A model generated the notes under the pieces. The model worked only from the letters and a program-made list of their open reading frames with translations. It searched no databases and was not told the origin of the DNA. The translations under genes were made by a program, and so were the position numbers. A stretch of 64,000 nt of DNA from DT-110 sp030148525 (lineage in GTDB: Bacteria > Bacteroidota > Bacteroidia > Chitinophagales > Saprospiraceae): the NCBI GenBank assembly GCA_965227445.1, contig OZ245751.1, forward strand, positions 5,642,001-5,706,000, written 5' to 3'. This document shows positions 34,451 to 43,505 of this stretch, piece after piece; position 1 is the stretch's first letter, and every line of letters begins with the position of its first letter.

Positions 34451-35464
34451 ATGAAAGTTCGGTCTATCCCGCCTATACTGCTGATAGCCTTTTTGTTACT
34501 GGGTGTCCTTGCCTGTGGCAACGATAAAAACAACGGAGGGTCGGATTCCACGGCAACCACACCCACCGTGCAGGCGCCCTCCGTACCCTCCTTTAACCGG
34601 GATTCTGCTTACAATTATGTGGCTCAGCAAGTTGCCTTTGGGCCGCGCGTACCTAATACAGAGGCGCACGATCTGTGTCGCCAGTATCTGGTCGATAAAC
34701 TCAAGTCTTTCGGGGCAGAAGTCAAGCAACAAAAATTTCGGGCCGAAGCCTATACAGGGGAAACGCTGCGGGGTACCAACATCATCGCCTCCTTTAATCC
34801 CGGGGCCGGAAAGCGCATTTTATTAGGAGCACACTGGGATACCCGCCCCTTCGCCGATTCGCCGGTGAATCAGGAGCGCAAGGACGATCCCGTATTGGGT
34901 GCCGACGACGGAGCCAGCGGCGTGGGGGTACTGCTCGAGATTGCCCGTCAGCTGCAGGCCAACCCCATCGACATGGGGGTCGACATCGTCTTTTTCGATG
35001 CAGAGGATTACGGTGAATCCGGTGCTGACAATCCCGATTCATGGGCACTGGGCGCTCAATACTGGTCCAGGAATACGGGCTACGGCTCTAATGCACCGCG
35101 TTACGGTATCCTGCTCGATATGGTTGGCGCCGACGGTGCCCGTTTTGCCAGGGAACAATACTCCGTCTATTTTGCCCGTCCGGTAGTAGACAAGGTGTGG
35201 TCGCTGGCCCAGAATATGGGCTATAGCAACTACTTCGTAAACGCTGACGGCGGAGGCATTACCGACGATCACTACTACGTAAACACTCTGGCCAAGATCC
35301 CGATGATCGATATTATCAACCGACCCGTAGATACGGAAACGGGCTTTGGTGCTTACTGGCATACCCACGACGATACCATGGATGTGATCAACAAGCGAAC
35401 ACTGGGAGCTGTCGGGCAGGTTGTGCTGGCCGTATTGTACCGCGAAAACGCCGGTAGTCTCTAG
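34451..35464 (+). CDS. M28-family peptidase / glutaminyl-peptide cyclotransferase-like lipoprotein
   Basis: The 337-residue protein has a lipoprotein signal ending LLGVLACGNDKN (Cys 22), a Thr/Pro-rich linker and the M28 zinc fold: LLGAHWDTRPFADSP with His/Asp ligands, GADDGASGVGVLLEIA, DIVFFDAEDYGE with the general base, WALGAQYWS, and the final His in GAYWHTHDDTMD. The spacing and the HWDTRPFAD sequence favour the glutaminyl cyclase branch over aminopeptidases. It acts outside the cytoplasm, where N-terminal Gln cyclisation protects secreted proteins. It is cotranscribed with thiL. Confidence 0.85.
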   Translation: MKVRSIPPILLIAFLLLGVLACGNDKNNGGSDSTATTPTVQAPSVPSFNRDSAYNYVAQQVAFGPRVPNTEAHDLCRQYLVDKLKSFGAEVKQQKFRAEAYTGETLRGTNIIASFNPGAGKRILLGAHWDTRPFADSPVNQERKDDPVLGADDGASGVGVLLEIARQLQANPIDMGVDIVFFDAEDYGESGADNPDSWALGAQYWSRNTGYGSNAPRYGILLDMVGADGARFAREQYSVYFARPVVDKVWSLAQNMGYSNYFVNADGGGITDDHYYVNTLAKIPMIDIINRPVDTETGFGAYWHTHDDTMDVINKRTLGAVGQVVLAVLYRENAGSL

Positions 35465-35592
35465 TTGGGTACCGCATTCTCAATGAAGCGCCCCTGGTAC
35501 TCCTCATGGCTGGGAAAAAACGCCTATATTCGATGAGCCCAGGCACGGGCCGTTATAATCTCCAGGGACATGGCGTAAACCTTTTACCTACC

Positions 35593-37044
35593 ATGAGTCC
35601 TGATAAATACATTAAAAACTACATTGGTGGCTCCCTGTCACCAGCTGACTCCGGTGAATACCTGGACAGCTACAATCCTGCTAACGACAAGGCTATCTCC
35701 CTATACCCGGATTCTTCCGAGGTAGATGTCCGTCAAGCTGTGCAGGCTGCGCGCAAGGCCCTGCCAGCCTGGAGTATACTCGACCCGGAGAAACGCTTTC
35801 GCTTGCTCATGCGAATGGCAGACATAATTGAGCAGGAACGGGAAATCTTTGCCAAGGCCGAATCACGCGACAACGGAAAACCCTTAAGCATGTCGAGCAG
35901 CGCCGATATTCCAAGGGCTCAGGCCTGTCTTCGATTTTTTGCGACTGCTATCCTCCACCGCAACACCTTTGAGGCACGAACATACCGGCGGGCAGCCCAC
36001 TACCATTTGCACCGTCCAATGGGGGTAGTAGGGGTGAGCTGTCACTGGAATTACCCCCTGCTCAATCTATGTGAGTGGATCGCTCCGGCCCTGGCAACGG
36101 GTAATTGTGTGGTTGCTCACCCATCGGACCGGACACCAATGACGGCCTACCTTTTGGCGAAAGCTGCAGTAGATGCCGGATTGCCGGGAGGCGTATTAAA
36201 TATTGTCCATGGAAAAGATTCCGTCATTCAACCTCTTTTGGGTGAGGTAGATGGTATTGATGCTGTCGGGTTCTCGGGTAGTCACGAGCGGGGTAAGGAA
36301 CTGGCCATTCGCTGTACGGAGCACTATCGGCCACATTTATTGGATACCGGAGGAAAAAACCCGGCCATAATCCTCGATGACGCCGATGCCGACCAGACGA
36401 TCATTGGTCTGCTGCGATCAACTTTTGGCAATAACGGCCAATCAGCTTACAGTACCTCCCGCATTATGGTGGAGCGATCGCGGTACGAAGAGATTCGCGA
36501 TGAATTGGTGAAGCGCACTCAGTTTTTGCGGGTTGGTGACCCCTTTTCTCAGGTTACCGACCTGGGGCCACTCATTTCCCGGGAACACCTTGAGCGCGTA
36601 CTCAGCTATGTGTCTCTGTGTGAAATGGAGGGGGGAAAGATTCTGTGCGGCGGTAAACACCCCAATATGCCCGAAGAGTTGGAGGAGGGGTACTTTGTGC
36701 GTCCTACACTGGTGGAGGGACTGGCACCTGATGCCCGTACCAATCAGGAGGAGATTTTTGGTCCGGTAGCTACAATTATGCCCTTCGACAAAGAAGAAGA
36801 GGTTATCCGTTTGGCTAATCTGACCGATTTTCAGCGAGCGGCCGCTATCTGGACGCGGGATACCCGCCGGGCCAACCGCATTGCCACCAACCTCAAATGC
36901 GGGCAGGTATGGATCAACGATTGGATGCAACTGGGGCGCGACACGGCTCACCGCCTGTACGGACCTGCGGGCAATGGTGCAATCGGCGGTCACGCAAGTC
37001 TGCGGTTCTTCACGCGGGAAGGTACGGTAACCCAGGGTTATTGA
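35593..37044 (+). CDS. Aldehyde dehydrogenase homologue lacking the catalytic Cys and Glu (probable pseudoenzyme)
   Basis: 483 residues from the ATG at 35593 (MSPDKYIKNYIGG); the frame is open 29 codons further back to 35506. The ALDH fold is complete: YNPANDKAISLYPDSSEVDVRQAVQAARKALPAW, VGVSCHWNYPLLNLCEW with the conserved Asn, VGFSGSHERGKELA, and a C-terminal QEEIFGPVATIMPF. But the catalytic motif reads FGNNGQSAYSTSR, with Ala 285 where the nucleophilic Cys belongs, and the general-base motif ELGGK reads DTGGK (Asp 251). The 34-residue spacing is as in active enzymes. Loss of both points to a non-catalytic role. It ends overlapping the AsmA gene. Confidence 0.88.
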   Translation: MSPDKYIKNYIGGSLSPADSGEYLDSYNPANDKAISLYPDSSEVDVRQAVQAARKALPAWSILDPEKRFRLLMRMADIIEQEREIFAKAESRDNGKPLSMSSSADIPRAQACLRFFATAILHRNTFEARTYRRAAHYHLHRPMGVVGVSCHWNYPLLNLCEWIAPALATGNCVVAHPSDRTPMTAYLLAKAAVDAGLPGGVLNIVHGKDSVIQPLLGEVDGIDAVGFSGSHERGKELAIRCTEHYRPHLLDTGGKNPAIILDDADADQTIIGLLRSTFGNNGQSAYSTSRIMVERSRYEEIRDELVKRTQFLRVGDPFSQVTDLGPLISREHLERVLSYVSLCEMEGGKILCGGKHPNMPEELEEGYFVRPTLVEGLAPDARTNQEEIFGPVATIMPFDKEEEVIRLANLTDFQRAAAIWTRDTRRANRIATNLKCGQVWINDWMQLGRDTAHRLYGPAGNGAIGGHASLRFFTREGTVTQGY

Positions 37045-39641
37045 TTGCGTTGGGTGGTATCCTGGCCTTCTACTTCAAATTCCAGGAATTCGGTATCCGT
37101 TTCGACTCCCTCATCGCCCCAGGTGGCTGGTTCCTGAACAAGATCAATAGGACCAAATTCGGCAACCAGGGCGCGCTGAATCTCTCGTTTTCGGTATTGG
37201 CTGCGGGCAAAGTCAGCTTCTACCCGGCGCTTGGATGATTCGAATTCATAATTATCCAGGTCGCCATATACCCGATAATAAAGGTTGAAAAAACCCTTCC
37301 GTTTGGCCTTAATGGGACGCAGGTTGGGGTCGTGCTTCTTGAAGCGATTGGTCAGTACCTGACCGGCATTCACCTGAATATTGTATTCGAAATTATTAGA
37401 GAAATCGTGCTCACCGCTCAGGGTAAGGTTCATAGCATTACTCTGGATAAACATGGCGGGGAGGTAGATGCGGTTATCCGCGATTTCCAGGTAATTTTCA
37501 ATTCGGGTAAATTGGATATTCTTTAGGTCATTGATGTTGACAAAGGTGGAAAAATTCTCCATGAGCCCGAAGTCGCTCAATCGACCGTCTTCAATGGCGA
37601 TGGCACTTAGGATGCGCATCTGGCCGGGTTGGAAATTCCCGCGGTTATCCCAGAAGGCAAAGATTTTGGTCTTGGTGGCCAGCGTTCCGCTAATGTTGTC
37701 GGAGGTGAGTACTTGCTGCCCCAGATTATTGGTTTGTTGGAAAAAGGTATTGATATCGAGGCCCTCACCAACGAGGGTAGCTTCCAGTGAGGGTTGCCGG
37801 AGGAAGAAAAGGCGCCCGTCCAGGTCGATCTGCCCCTGCATGGTATTCGTCGATCCTTTAATGGCAATTTGATTGGTGGAAAAATCGAGTTGCCCCGAGA
37901 AGTCCCTGCCTTCAATATCCTGGTAGTAGAATTGCTTGACATTCGTTTCGAAGCGACCTTTAAGCAGGTTTATCAGGCGTTGCTGCTTTTGTACGGTAGC
38001 TGTCTTGATCGAATCGACCTGCGCGATTTGAGCATTGAGGGTATCTTGTTCAGCCACCTTGAGGCTAAAGACCGTGAGCAGTTTACTGATGTCGACCTGG
38101 TCCCCCGTCAAATTTGCCTGAAATTCCAGAGAAGCTCGCTGGGAATTGGTAGAGTCGGCAAAGAGTACAGGAATAATATTAAAGGCCGTACCCTCCAACT
38201 CCATATCACTATTGGCACCGATCAGTTTGAGGCCGTTTACCACCAGCTGGTTTCCGTTGAGGTCGAGGGTGCCCCGGTCGAATACCATCTGCTCATCATT
38301 GACGGTTAGGCTGGCATCGTCGAATTCAAGGCGACCAGAAGATTGAACGCGGCTTATCCTCGACGTGCGGATCATATCTTCGTATCGTCCCTGGATGCGC
38401 AGATTCTGCAATTCGAGTTCTCCACTACCGTCAGTTATGCTGGGGCTGCCCAATAGGCCATAAACGGCTCCCATAGGTACAGCACCGTTCAGGGAAAAGT
38501 CGATACGGGGATCGTCGAGGTTTTGCACTTCCAGTTGCATTTCGGTAAGCTGCCGGTTGAGGTAGCCCGTAAAGTCGCGAATGGCCAGTACGGTAGTTTC
38601 CTGATTGCGGTCTTTCCCGTTTTGAAAAGAGGCCTTAAAGGAGACATCCTTAAAGTCGCTGGGCATAGAGGGGTGGATTAACCGGCCCTGATCCAGGCTC
38701 AGATTGGCCCGTATTTCGGGTGACTGGGAGCGAGTAGCCGGCCCCTTGATCGTAGCCTGGAAAGTAAAGGAACCACGAGAGCGAAAATCACCCAGGGCTC
38801 GGCTCAGGTTTTCGGGCAGTAACTGCAAAACACCTTCAATGCTACCCTCCTCATTATTGACCAGCAGATCGTAGTAGAGACCCTCTTCCCAATTTTCTGT
38901 CACTCCGCTAATCGCAAACACATTACCATCCACGTCAACCTCCACCTTATCCAGGCGGTAGATACCCTCCGTCAGATCGACCTGTAAGGCGGCCTGATAG
39001 CCGATCTGTTTGCGTACCAGGTAGCGGGTGTCACCCACCTGGATTCCCTTTGCGAGCAGCCTGGCATCACTCTCCATGGTAAATGTTTGGGAGGAGAAGG
39101 CACCGGAAAAAGTAGCCCGGTCGACGAGCAGGCTCACACGTTGATCCGTTTGTTGATTATCATAGGTGAGGTCTATATCCTCCAGGATGGCCTCTTCGAG
39201 CTTGATACCCGTATTAGAGGCAGAGGAACTTTCAGGCTGTCCGGAGGTGCGGAACACATCGTAGTTATTGACTCCACGCTGATCGATATGGAGGGCCAAT
39301 AATCCCTGGCTTACTTTTATGGATTTCACCTCGTAGTTGGAGCTCAGTACGCTCAACAGACCAAAACGGAAGGAAAGGGTTTGGGCCTCGATCAGGGCAT
39401 CGCCGTAGGTATCGTCGAGGCGAACATCGCGCAGGTTGGCGGCGAGGTAAGGGAACGTGCGCAGGGCGGTCAGGTCCATGTCCCCGACGGTCAGCTCGGT
39501 AGTGAGTTGTTGGTTTAGCAGACTGATGATCCGGTCACCGATCTGCTTTTCGAAAAGAGAGGTGAGGGCTATGGACAGTCCAACCAAGACGACCAAACCG
39601 ATGAATAAAATGAGGAAAAACTTCCGCAGAAAGCGTTTCAT
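37038..39641 (-). CDS. AsmA-family outer-membrane biogenesis protein
   Basis: 867 residues from the ATG at 39641 (MKRFLRKFFLILFIGLVVLVGLSIAL), a single N-terminal membrane anchor followed by a large, beta-rich periplasmic part. The N-terminal AsmA module reads LTTELTVGDMDLTALRTFPYLAANLRDVRLDD, and the C-terminal part contains the AsmA_2 stretch (GRLSDFGLMENFSTFVNINDLKNIQFTRIENYLEI). AsmA-like proteins form bridge-like channels moving phospholipids between membranes. The first 15 codons of the longer frame (up to 39686) are not typical. The gene is convergent with the aldehyde dehydrogenase homologue. Confidence 0.88.
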   Translation of the reverse strand: MKRFLRKFFLILFIGLVVLVGLSIALTSLFEKQIGDRIISLLNQQLTTELTVGDMDLTALRTFPYLAANLRDVRLDDTYGDALIEAQTLSFRFGLLSVLSSNYEVKSIKVSQGLLALHIDQRGVNNYDVFRTSGQPESSSASNTGIKLEEAILEDIDLTYDNQQTDQRVSLLVDRATFSGAFSSQTFTMESDARLLAKGIQVGDTRYLVRKQIGYQAALQVDLTEGIYRLDKVEVDVDGNVFAISGVTENWEEGLYYDLLVNNEEGSIEGVLQLLPENLSRALGDFRSRGSFTFQATIKGPATRSQSPEIRANLSLDQGRLIHPSMPSDFKDVSFKASFQNGKDRNQETTVLAIRDFTGYLNRQLTEMQLEVQNLDDPRIDFSLNGAVPMGAVYGLLGSPSITDGSGELELQNLRIQGRYEDMIRTSRISRVQSSGRLEFDDASLTVNDEQMVFDRGTLDLNGNQLVVNGLKLIGANSDMELEGTAFNIIPVLFADSTNSQRASLEFQANLTGDQVDISKLLTVFSLKVAEQDTLNAQIAQVDSIKTATVQKQQRLINLLKGRFETNVKQFYYQDIEGRDFSGQLDFSTNQIAIKGSTNTMQGQIDLDGRLFFLRQPSLEATLVGEGLDINTFFQQTNNLGQQVLTSDNISGTLATKTKIFAFWDNRGNFQPGQMRILSAIAIEDGRLSDFGLMENFSTFVNINDLKNIQFTRIENYLEIADNRIYLPAMFIQSNAMNLTLSGEHDFSNNFEYNIQVNAGQVLTNRFKKHDPNLRPIKAKRKGFFNLYYRVYGDLDNYEFESSKRRVEADFARSQYRKREIQRALVAEFGPIDLVQEPATWGDEGVETDTEFLEFEVEGQDTTQRNQ

Positions 39642-39749
39642 ATGGTTTCTGGCTTTTACCGAAAGGTACTTAAGTCTTTGATACAACGCTGGATATAGGT
39701 ATAAAAAGGATAAATGAGCTTATTTTTTTTAATTTTTTGGCAATACCTA

Positions 39750-39780
39750 TTGCGTAGAAATGGGAATGCTTATATATTTG
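39750..39780 (+). promoter_or_regulatory. Promoter of tRNA-Val
   Basis: TTG at 39750-39752, 20 bp, then TATATTTG at 39773-39780; the following CACTCGC is shared with the tRNA-Asn promoter. Confidence 0.75.
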
Positions 39781-39832
39781 CACTCGCTCGAAGAAACGGA
39801 TACATCCCCACAGATGTTGTTTCAGCCAAAAC

Positions 39833-39910
39833 GGGAGATTAGCTCAGTTGGTTCAGAGCACCTGCCTTACAAGCAGGGGGTCACTGGTTCGAGTCCAGTA
39901 TCTCCCACCA
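39833..39910 (+). tRNA. tRNA-Val (anticodon TAC)
   Basis: Acceptor stem GGGAGAT / ATCTCCC, D arm TAGCTCAGTTGGTTCAGAGCA, anticodon arm CCTGCCTTACAAGCAGG with TAC, and T arm CTGGTTCGAGTCCAG. The discriminator A at 39907 and CCA at 39908-39910 are encoded in the genome, unlike tRNA-Asn above. Confidence 0.97.
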
Positions 39911-39912
39911 CG

Positions 39913-39947
39913 AAGAGGTTTTTCCGCAAAGGAAAGCCTCTTTTTTT
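39913..39947 (+). terminator. Terminator of tRNA-Val
   Basis: GAAGAGGTTTTTCC pairs with GGAAAGCCTC around GCAAA, followed by seven T. The stop codon of the next, minus-strand gene begins in its tail. Confidence 0.85.
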
Positions 39948-41370
39948 ATTCCATTCCACCGCTCCCTGAAGGCGAAATATTCCACAGTGTTTCGATGTGA
40001 TCACCCCAGCAGGAACTCTGGGTTAATTCTGGTAAGCGCAATTGGCAGGAAGCCAATAGGTCAAAGGAAAGGGGCTCCAGACGGCAATGGTAATTATCCA
40101 TGTAAATAATGTTGCCACCGGTGCTTTCAGCCAGGCAAATGTACTCGGCAAAGGCATTGGTATTATTGATCGTGGTCGACAGGAAGGTCAGTACATTTAC
40201 AGTAATCCCCTGATCGGAGAGTTCCTCGGCAAATTGACAAACATCGACCCCGCCTACCCGGCACGTATTAGCGCCGTCACTGATGAGAAAGATGGTTTTC
40301 TGCTGCTGACTGGAGTCGGAAAAAAGCTCGGGCGTGGCAACCAGGCGGCTCAGTAGCGGTGTGGTACCGTCGGGAATCAGGAATCGAAAACGCGTATCCA
40401 ACTCATCCCGTTCGATGGAACCGGTAGGGCGCCAGAAGTCTGGTTCCGAGTTGCAGGTGCCACCAATGGTTGCAAAACCGTATTGTTTACCTTCCGGAAA
40501 AGCTTTCAGGGCTTTGCGGGCCAGTTCTTTCATTACATCGAAGCGATTGGCATTCATGCAGATAACTTGTTCCTGTACCATGGAACCCGAAATATCCACC
40601 AAAAAGAGAATCTCATCGAAGTCGGGCAACTCCAGCTCATTGATCAGGCGGATGTGCATGTCGAGGAAGGTGGGTTGATATTCTTTCCGGTCCTGGATGG
40701 GCGTCAGTTCGCTGGTGGCAAATTTGGGCGAACGCCCGAGAGTGTCGCAGAGCACCTGGTAATTGGCCCGTGCGGCCGGATTGCCCGGATCCAGGGCGAG
40801 CGCTGATTCAAAGTGTTGGAAAGCGGCATCCAGGTCCCGTTCGTGTACGTGAAAGTGAGCGGGCATATCGCCACGACGGTGGGAATTACGAGCTTGGTTT
40901 TGTACTCGTAAATACCCGAGGGTATTCTCGAAAATACTGGCGGCGGTCGAGTCGTTGGGAAGGTTGTACAACCCCAAACTCACTTCCCGGAAAGCCTTAT
41001 CAAAATCGTGGTTATACGCATAGACGAGGCCCGAGAAAAAATTGGAGAGGGCCTGTTTACGCTTTACTTCCGGATCGTCGAAAGGAATGACACGCCGTGC
41101 TTTGGAGATGACTTCGAGTGCTTCCGATAAATTACCACGCTGCCCGTGGGTGAGGCCGTAGGATACCGCGAAGTAAAAGTTTTCCGGCAGGATGTTATAG
41201 GCCCGCTTGAAATACTGGTCGGCTTTTTTTACCTGTCCTTCGGCGTAGGAAATACTACCCTTATAATGAAAGCTGTAAGCTGCTTTCCGGTTAACTGGAA
41301 GGTGTATGGAGGTTAGCGATAGCCATAGTAAGGCTACAACCAGCAGAGAGGACCACGGGTGTTTCGACAT
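39946..41370 (-). CDS. TPR and von Willebrand factor A domain protein
   Basis: 474 residues from the ATG at 41370 (MSKHPWSSLLVVALLWLSLTSIHL), a membrane anchor or signal. The next part has TPR-like helices (GSISYAEGQVKKADQYFKRAYNILPENFYFAVSYGL) and a second block AAFQHFESALALDPGNPAARANY. The vWA domain has the MIDAS motif FLVDISGSMVQEQV and later FLISDGANTCRVGGVDVC. It is probably a periplasmic or membrane-bound protein that binds partners through metal. Neighbours give no clear pathway. A longer frame starts at 41478, but its first 36 residues lack membrane or family features. Confidence 0.85.
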   Translation of the reverse strand: MSKHPWSSLLVVALLWLSLTSIHLPVNRKAAYSFHYKGSISYAEGQVKKADQYFKRAYNILPENFYFAVSYGLTHGQRGNLSEALEVISKARRVIPFDDPEVKRKQALSNFFSGLVYAYNHDFDKAFREVSLGLYNLPNDSTAASIFENTLGYLRVQNQARNSHRRGDMPAHFHVHERDLDAAFQHFESALALDPGNPAARANYQVLCDTLGRSPKFATSELTPIQDRKEYQPTFLDMHIRLINELELPDFDEILFLVDISGSMVQEQVICMNANRFDVMKELARKALKAFPEGKQYGFATIGGTCNSEPDFWRPTGSIERDELDTRFRFLIPDGTTPLLSRLVATPELFSDSSQQQKTIFLISDGANTCRVGGVDVCQFAEELSDQGITVNVLTFLSTTINNTNAFAEYICLAESTGGNIIYMDNYHCRLEPLSFDLLASCQLRLPELTQSSCWGDHIETLWNISPSGSGGME

Positions 41371-41511
41371 AGTATGTTTAGATCGTCGTGAGCCCTGAAA
41401 ATACCTTTTTTCCAAGAAGGCCAAAAGGTATAGTCTGCCTATAACTAAATAAATAGAAACGGGAGCACATTGACGCACTCCCGTTTGGACAGGCTTTAAG
41501 AATAATCTTGA

Positions 41512-41940
41512 TCAAGATCCACGTACTGTATTGTCAGTTTCACGATCGGGATCGGGTTGGTTATCGGATGATTGTTTGTGATCGACCCCGACCAGGGACG
41601 GACTTAAGGAAAAGCTACCCCGGTTAGTTAACTGCCCGTGCCAGGGATAGTCAGCTTGGGTAGGAGCACCCAAGCCGGGCTGGCGGCCTTCGGTTTGTCG
41701 ATTGCGGTACATGCGGGCAACCGTAAAGAAATAAGCGCCCCAGGCAATAAGGGCAGCGCCGATTAACAGGAGGGTTATCCAACGCATCTGCGGACTCCAC
41801 GGTATATCCAGACCCAGTGATTCGCTGAGCCGCTTGGGGGCCGGGTGGTTTTGCATCCCATAGGATTGCTGTGCCAGAATTGAGGTGTGCAGACAAAGGA
41901 TGGCCAATATACTGATCCCGCTTTTATATGTTTTTCTCAT
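41512..41940 (-). CDS. Membrane protein of unknown function
   Basis: 142 residues from the ATG at 41940 (MRKTYKSGISILAILCLHTSILAQQ), a signal peptide, then one transmembrane helix (residues about 55-80, MRWITLLLIGAALIAWGAYFFTVA) and a polar C-terminal tail. No family recognised. The longer start at 41976 adds 12 residues. It lies between the vWA protein and an OmpA-domain protein on the same strand. Confidence 0.6.
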   Translation of the reverse strand: MRKTYKSGISILAILCLHTSILAQQSYGMQNHPAPKRLSESLGLDIPWSPQMRWITLLLIGAALIAWGAYFFTVARMYRNRQTEGRQPGLGAPTQADYPWHGQLTNRGSFSLSPSLVGVDHKQSSDNQPDPDRETDNTVRGS

Positions 41941-42079
41941 GGCTTGTGATTGCTTGTTCAAATGATGATCCATCAAGCAATAACAGTCTGTGTCTCATAA
42001 TGTAAGACATAATTAGTCACATTGCAAGCTGAGCGAGCAATTTGTCGGCGATAGCAGTGTGTAGCCGTATAATTATTGG

Positions 42080-42505
42080 TCACAAGATAACCGGGCGGAT
42101 GATTATATCCACTCTGCGGTTTTTACGCCGTCCATCCCAGGTGTTGTTATCATAGACGGGGTTGAGTTCTCCGAATTCTTCGATGGTAATTTGCTCGCGC
42201 ATAATTCCCTCGTGCAGGAGGCGTTGCAGGGCCGACATACAGCGGCGATTTGAAAGCCATTGGTTGTATTCCAGGCTCCCGATATCATCAGTATGTCCGT
42301 GTATACTGATGATCTGGTGTTCTACATCGGGAATGCTTTCCAGCCATTTATGGAGATCGGCAGCTTGTTCTGAATCGATGTAGTAGCTACCACCACCGAA
42401 ATAAATACTGAAAATTTGGTATTCGGGACCTTCGTCATCAATGACTTGTGTCCAGGATTGCCAGGGTAGGAATAACAGTAGGAGGAGGCACAGCCGGTAG
42501 TACAT
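42080..42505 (-). CDS. Secreted OmpA-domain protein
   Basis: About 141 residues with an N-terminal signal peptide (YYRLCLLLLLFLPWQSWTQ) and an OmpA-like domain: YFGGGSYYIDSEQAADLHKWL, ISIHGHTDDIGSLEYNQWLSNRRCMSALQRLL, then GRRKNRRVDIIIRPV. The Asp and Arg residues of the peptidoglycan-binding site (HTDDIGS and NRRVDI) are present. Probably a periplasmic peptidoglycan-associated protein. Confidence 0.85.
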   Translation of the reverse strand: MYYRLCLLLLLFLPWQSWTQVIDDEGPEYQIFSIYFGGGSYYIDSEQAADLHKWLESIPDVEHQIISIHGHTDDIGSLEYNQWLSNRRCMSALQRLLHEGIMREQITIEEFGELNPVYDNNTWDGRRKNRRVDIIIRPVIL

Positions 42506-42599
42506 AGGGAGCAACTTGTCGGGTTAATCATTGATTCATCCATAATATAATGATTAACAGGCAATCATGTTGCGGAAATAGACCAATAGGGAAAGGAGT

Positions 42600-43271
42600 T
42601 TACCCAAACAGGATAAAGCGGGCGGCGATGAGCTGAGCCGTAAAACCGATCAGGAATCCTCCGAACAGGTCCATGGGCTCGTGTGCTTGCAAATACAAAC
42701 GAACAGACCCCACTATGCCCGACAGAAAAATAAGGATGAGGAAGAGGGTGAGGAGATTGATCTGCACGGGCCCCAGCCACGGTAATGGTATCTCGAGTAA
42801 TTGGTAACTACTCTGTATCATCAGCAGAAATACCATCCCCAGCCATCCGCCCATACCGACAGCGTGGGCGGAAATCTTGGAGAAGATATTAATAAAGAAG
42901 GCCAGAAAGAGTCCGATGACCGCACCCAGTACGAAGCTGGTATACAGGTCGGGAATCAGGGGATTGGTGAGGAAGTTGCGAAACATCCACAAATAAAAAA
43001 TACCGGTTACGATATACGGTCCGTATCGGTCCTCCCGGGTTGGCAACTCTATGGAACTCGACAACCCCAGAAAGGTCAGCATTGCCACCGCGAAAGCAGG
43101 GATGAAAAAAGTGGAAATAAAGACCCGCAGCAGCAGTACCCGCCCTTCCATATCGGATATATGGCTTATGCCAAAAAGGAAGGGATCGACTAACAATAAG
43201 ATCACCAGCATATAGCTGAGGATCAGTAGTGGATGAAACAGCAGAGAAATGCCTTTGGCCAGGATACGCAT
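42600..43271 (-). CDS. PAP2-like integral membrane protein
   Basis: 223 residues from the ATG at 43271 (MRILAKGISLLFHPLLIL); the frame extends 44 codons into a low-complexity stretch that is clearly not protein-coding. About six hydrophobic helices. The C-terminus SVRLYLQAHEPMDLFGGFLIG resembles the last PAP2 phosphatase motif SRx5Hx3D with Gly-rich helix, but the earlier KxxxxxxRP and PSGH motifs are not seen. It may be a degenerate phosphatase or a structural relative. Confidence 0.6.
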   Translation of the reverse strand: MRILAKGISLLFHPLLILSYMLVILLLVDPFLFGISHISDMEGRVLLLRVFISTFFIPAFAVAMLTFLGLSSSIELPTREDRYGPYIVTGIFYLWMFRNFLTNPLIPDLYTSFVLGAVIGLFLAFFINIFSKISAHAVGMGGWLGMVFLLMIQSSYQLLEIPLPWLGPVQINLLTLFLILIFLSGIVGSVRLYLQAHEPMDLFGGFLIGFTAQLIAARFILFG

Positions 43272-43308
43272 AGGAGGTATTTCGATCGGGGGCAAAGATA
43301 GTAAATAA

Positions 43309-43422
43309 CAGGTATGAGGTTTGAGGTATGAGGTTTGAGGTTTGGGGTTTGGGGTTTGGGGTTTGGGGCGATAGGTCAGGTTACAGGTAACCTCACACCT
43401 CACACCTCATACCTCAAACCTG
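43309..43422. repeat. Heptad-period hairpin element upstream of the PAP2-like gene and mscS
   Basis: The left side can be written as successive heptamers GAGGTAT, GAGGTTT, GAGGTAT, GAGGTTT, GAGGTTT, GGGGTTT (three times), GGGGCGA. The right side is CCTCACA, CCTCACA, CCTCATA, CCTCAAA, CCTG. The right arm reverse-complemented matches the left arm (43309-43340) at 28 of 32 positions, and the differences fall at the same heptad position. GGTTACAGGTAACC forms the tip. Confidence 0.85.
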
Positions 43423-43505
43423 ATAAACATTCACTATTTTTAGCGAAAGCGACTTGCAGAGAGGTGATAGGGATCGGCTAGTACCTTCCACAACCATTAG
43501 TAGTT

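Noticed and set aside
43272..43403. N-terminal extension of the PAP2-like gene
   Set aside because: The extra 44 codons are encoded by the heptad hairpin element and read as a low-complexity string, not protein.
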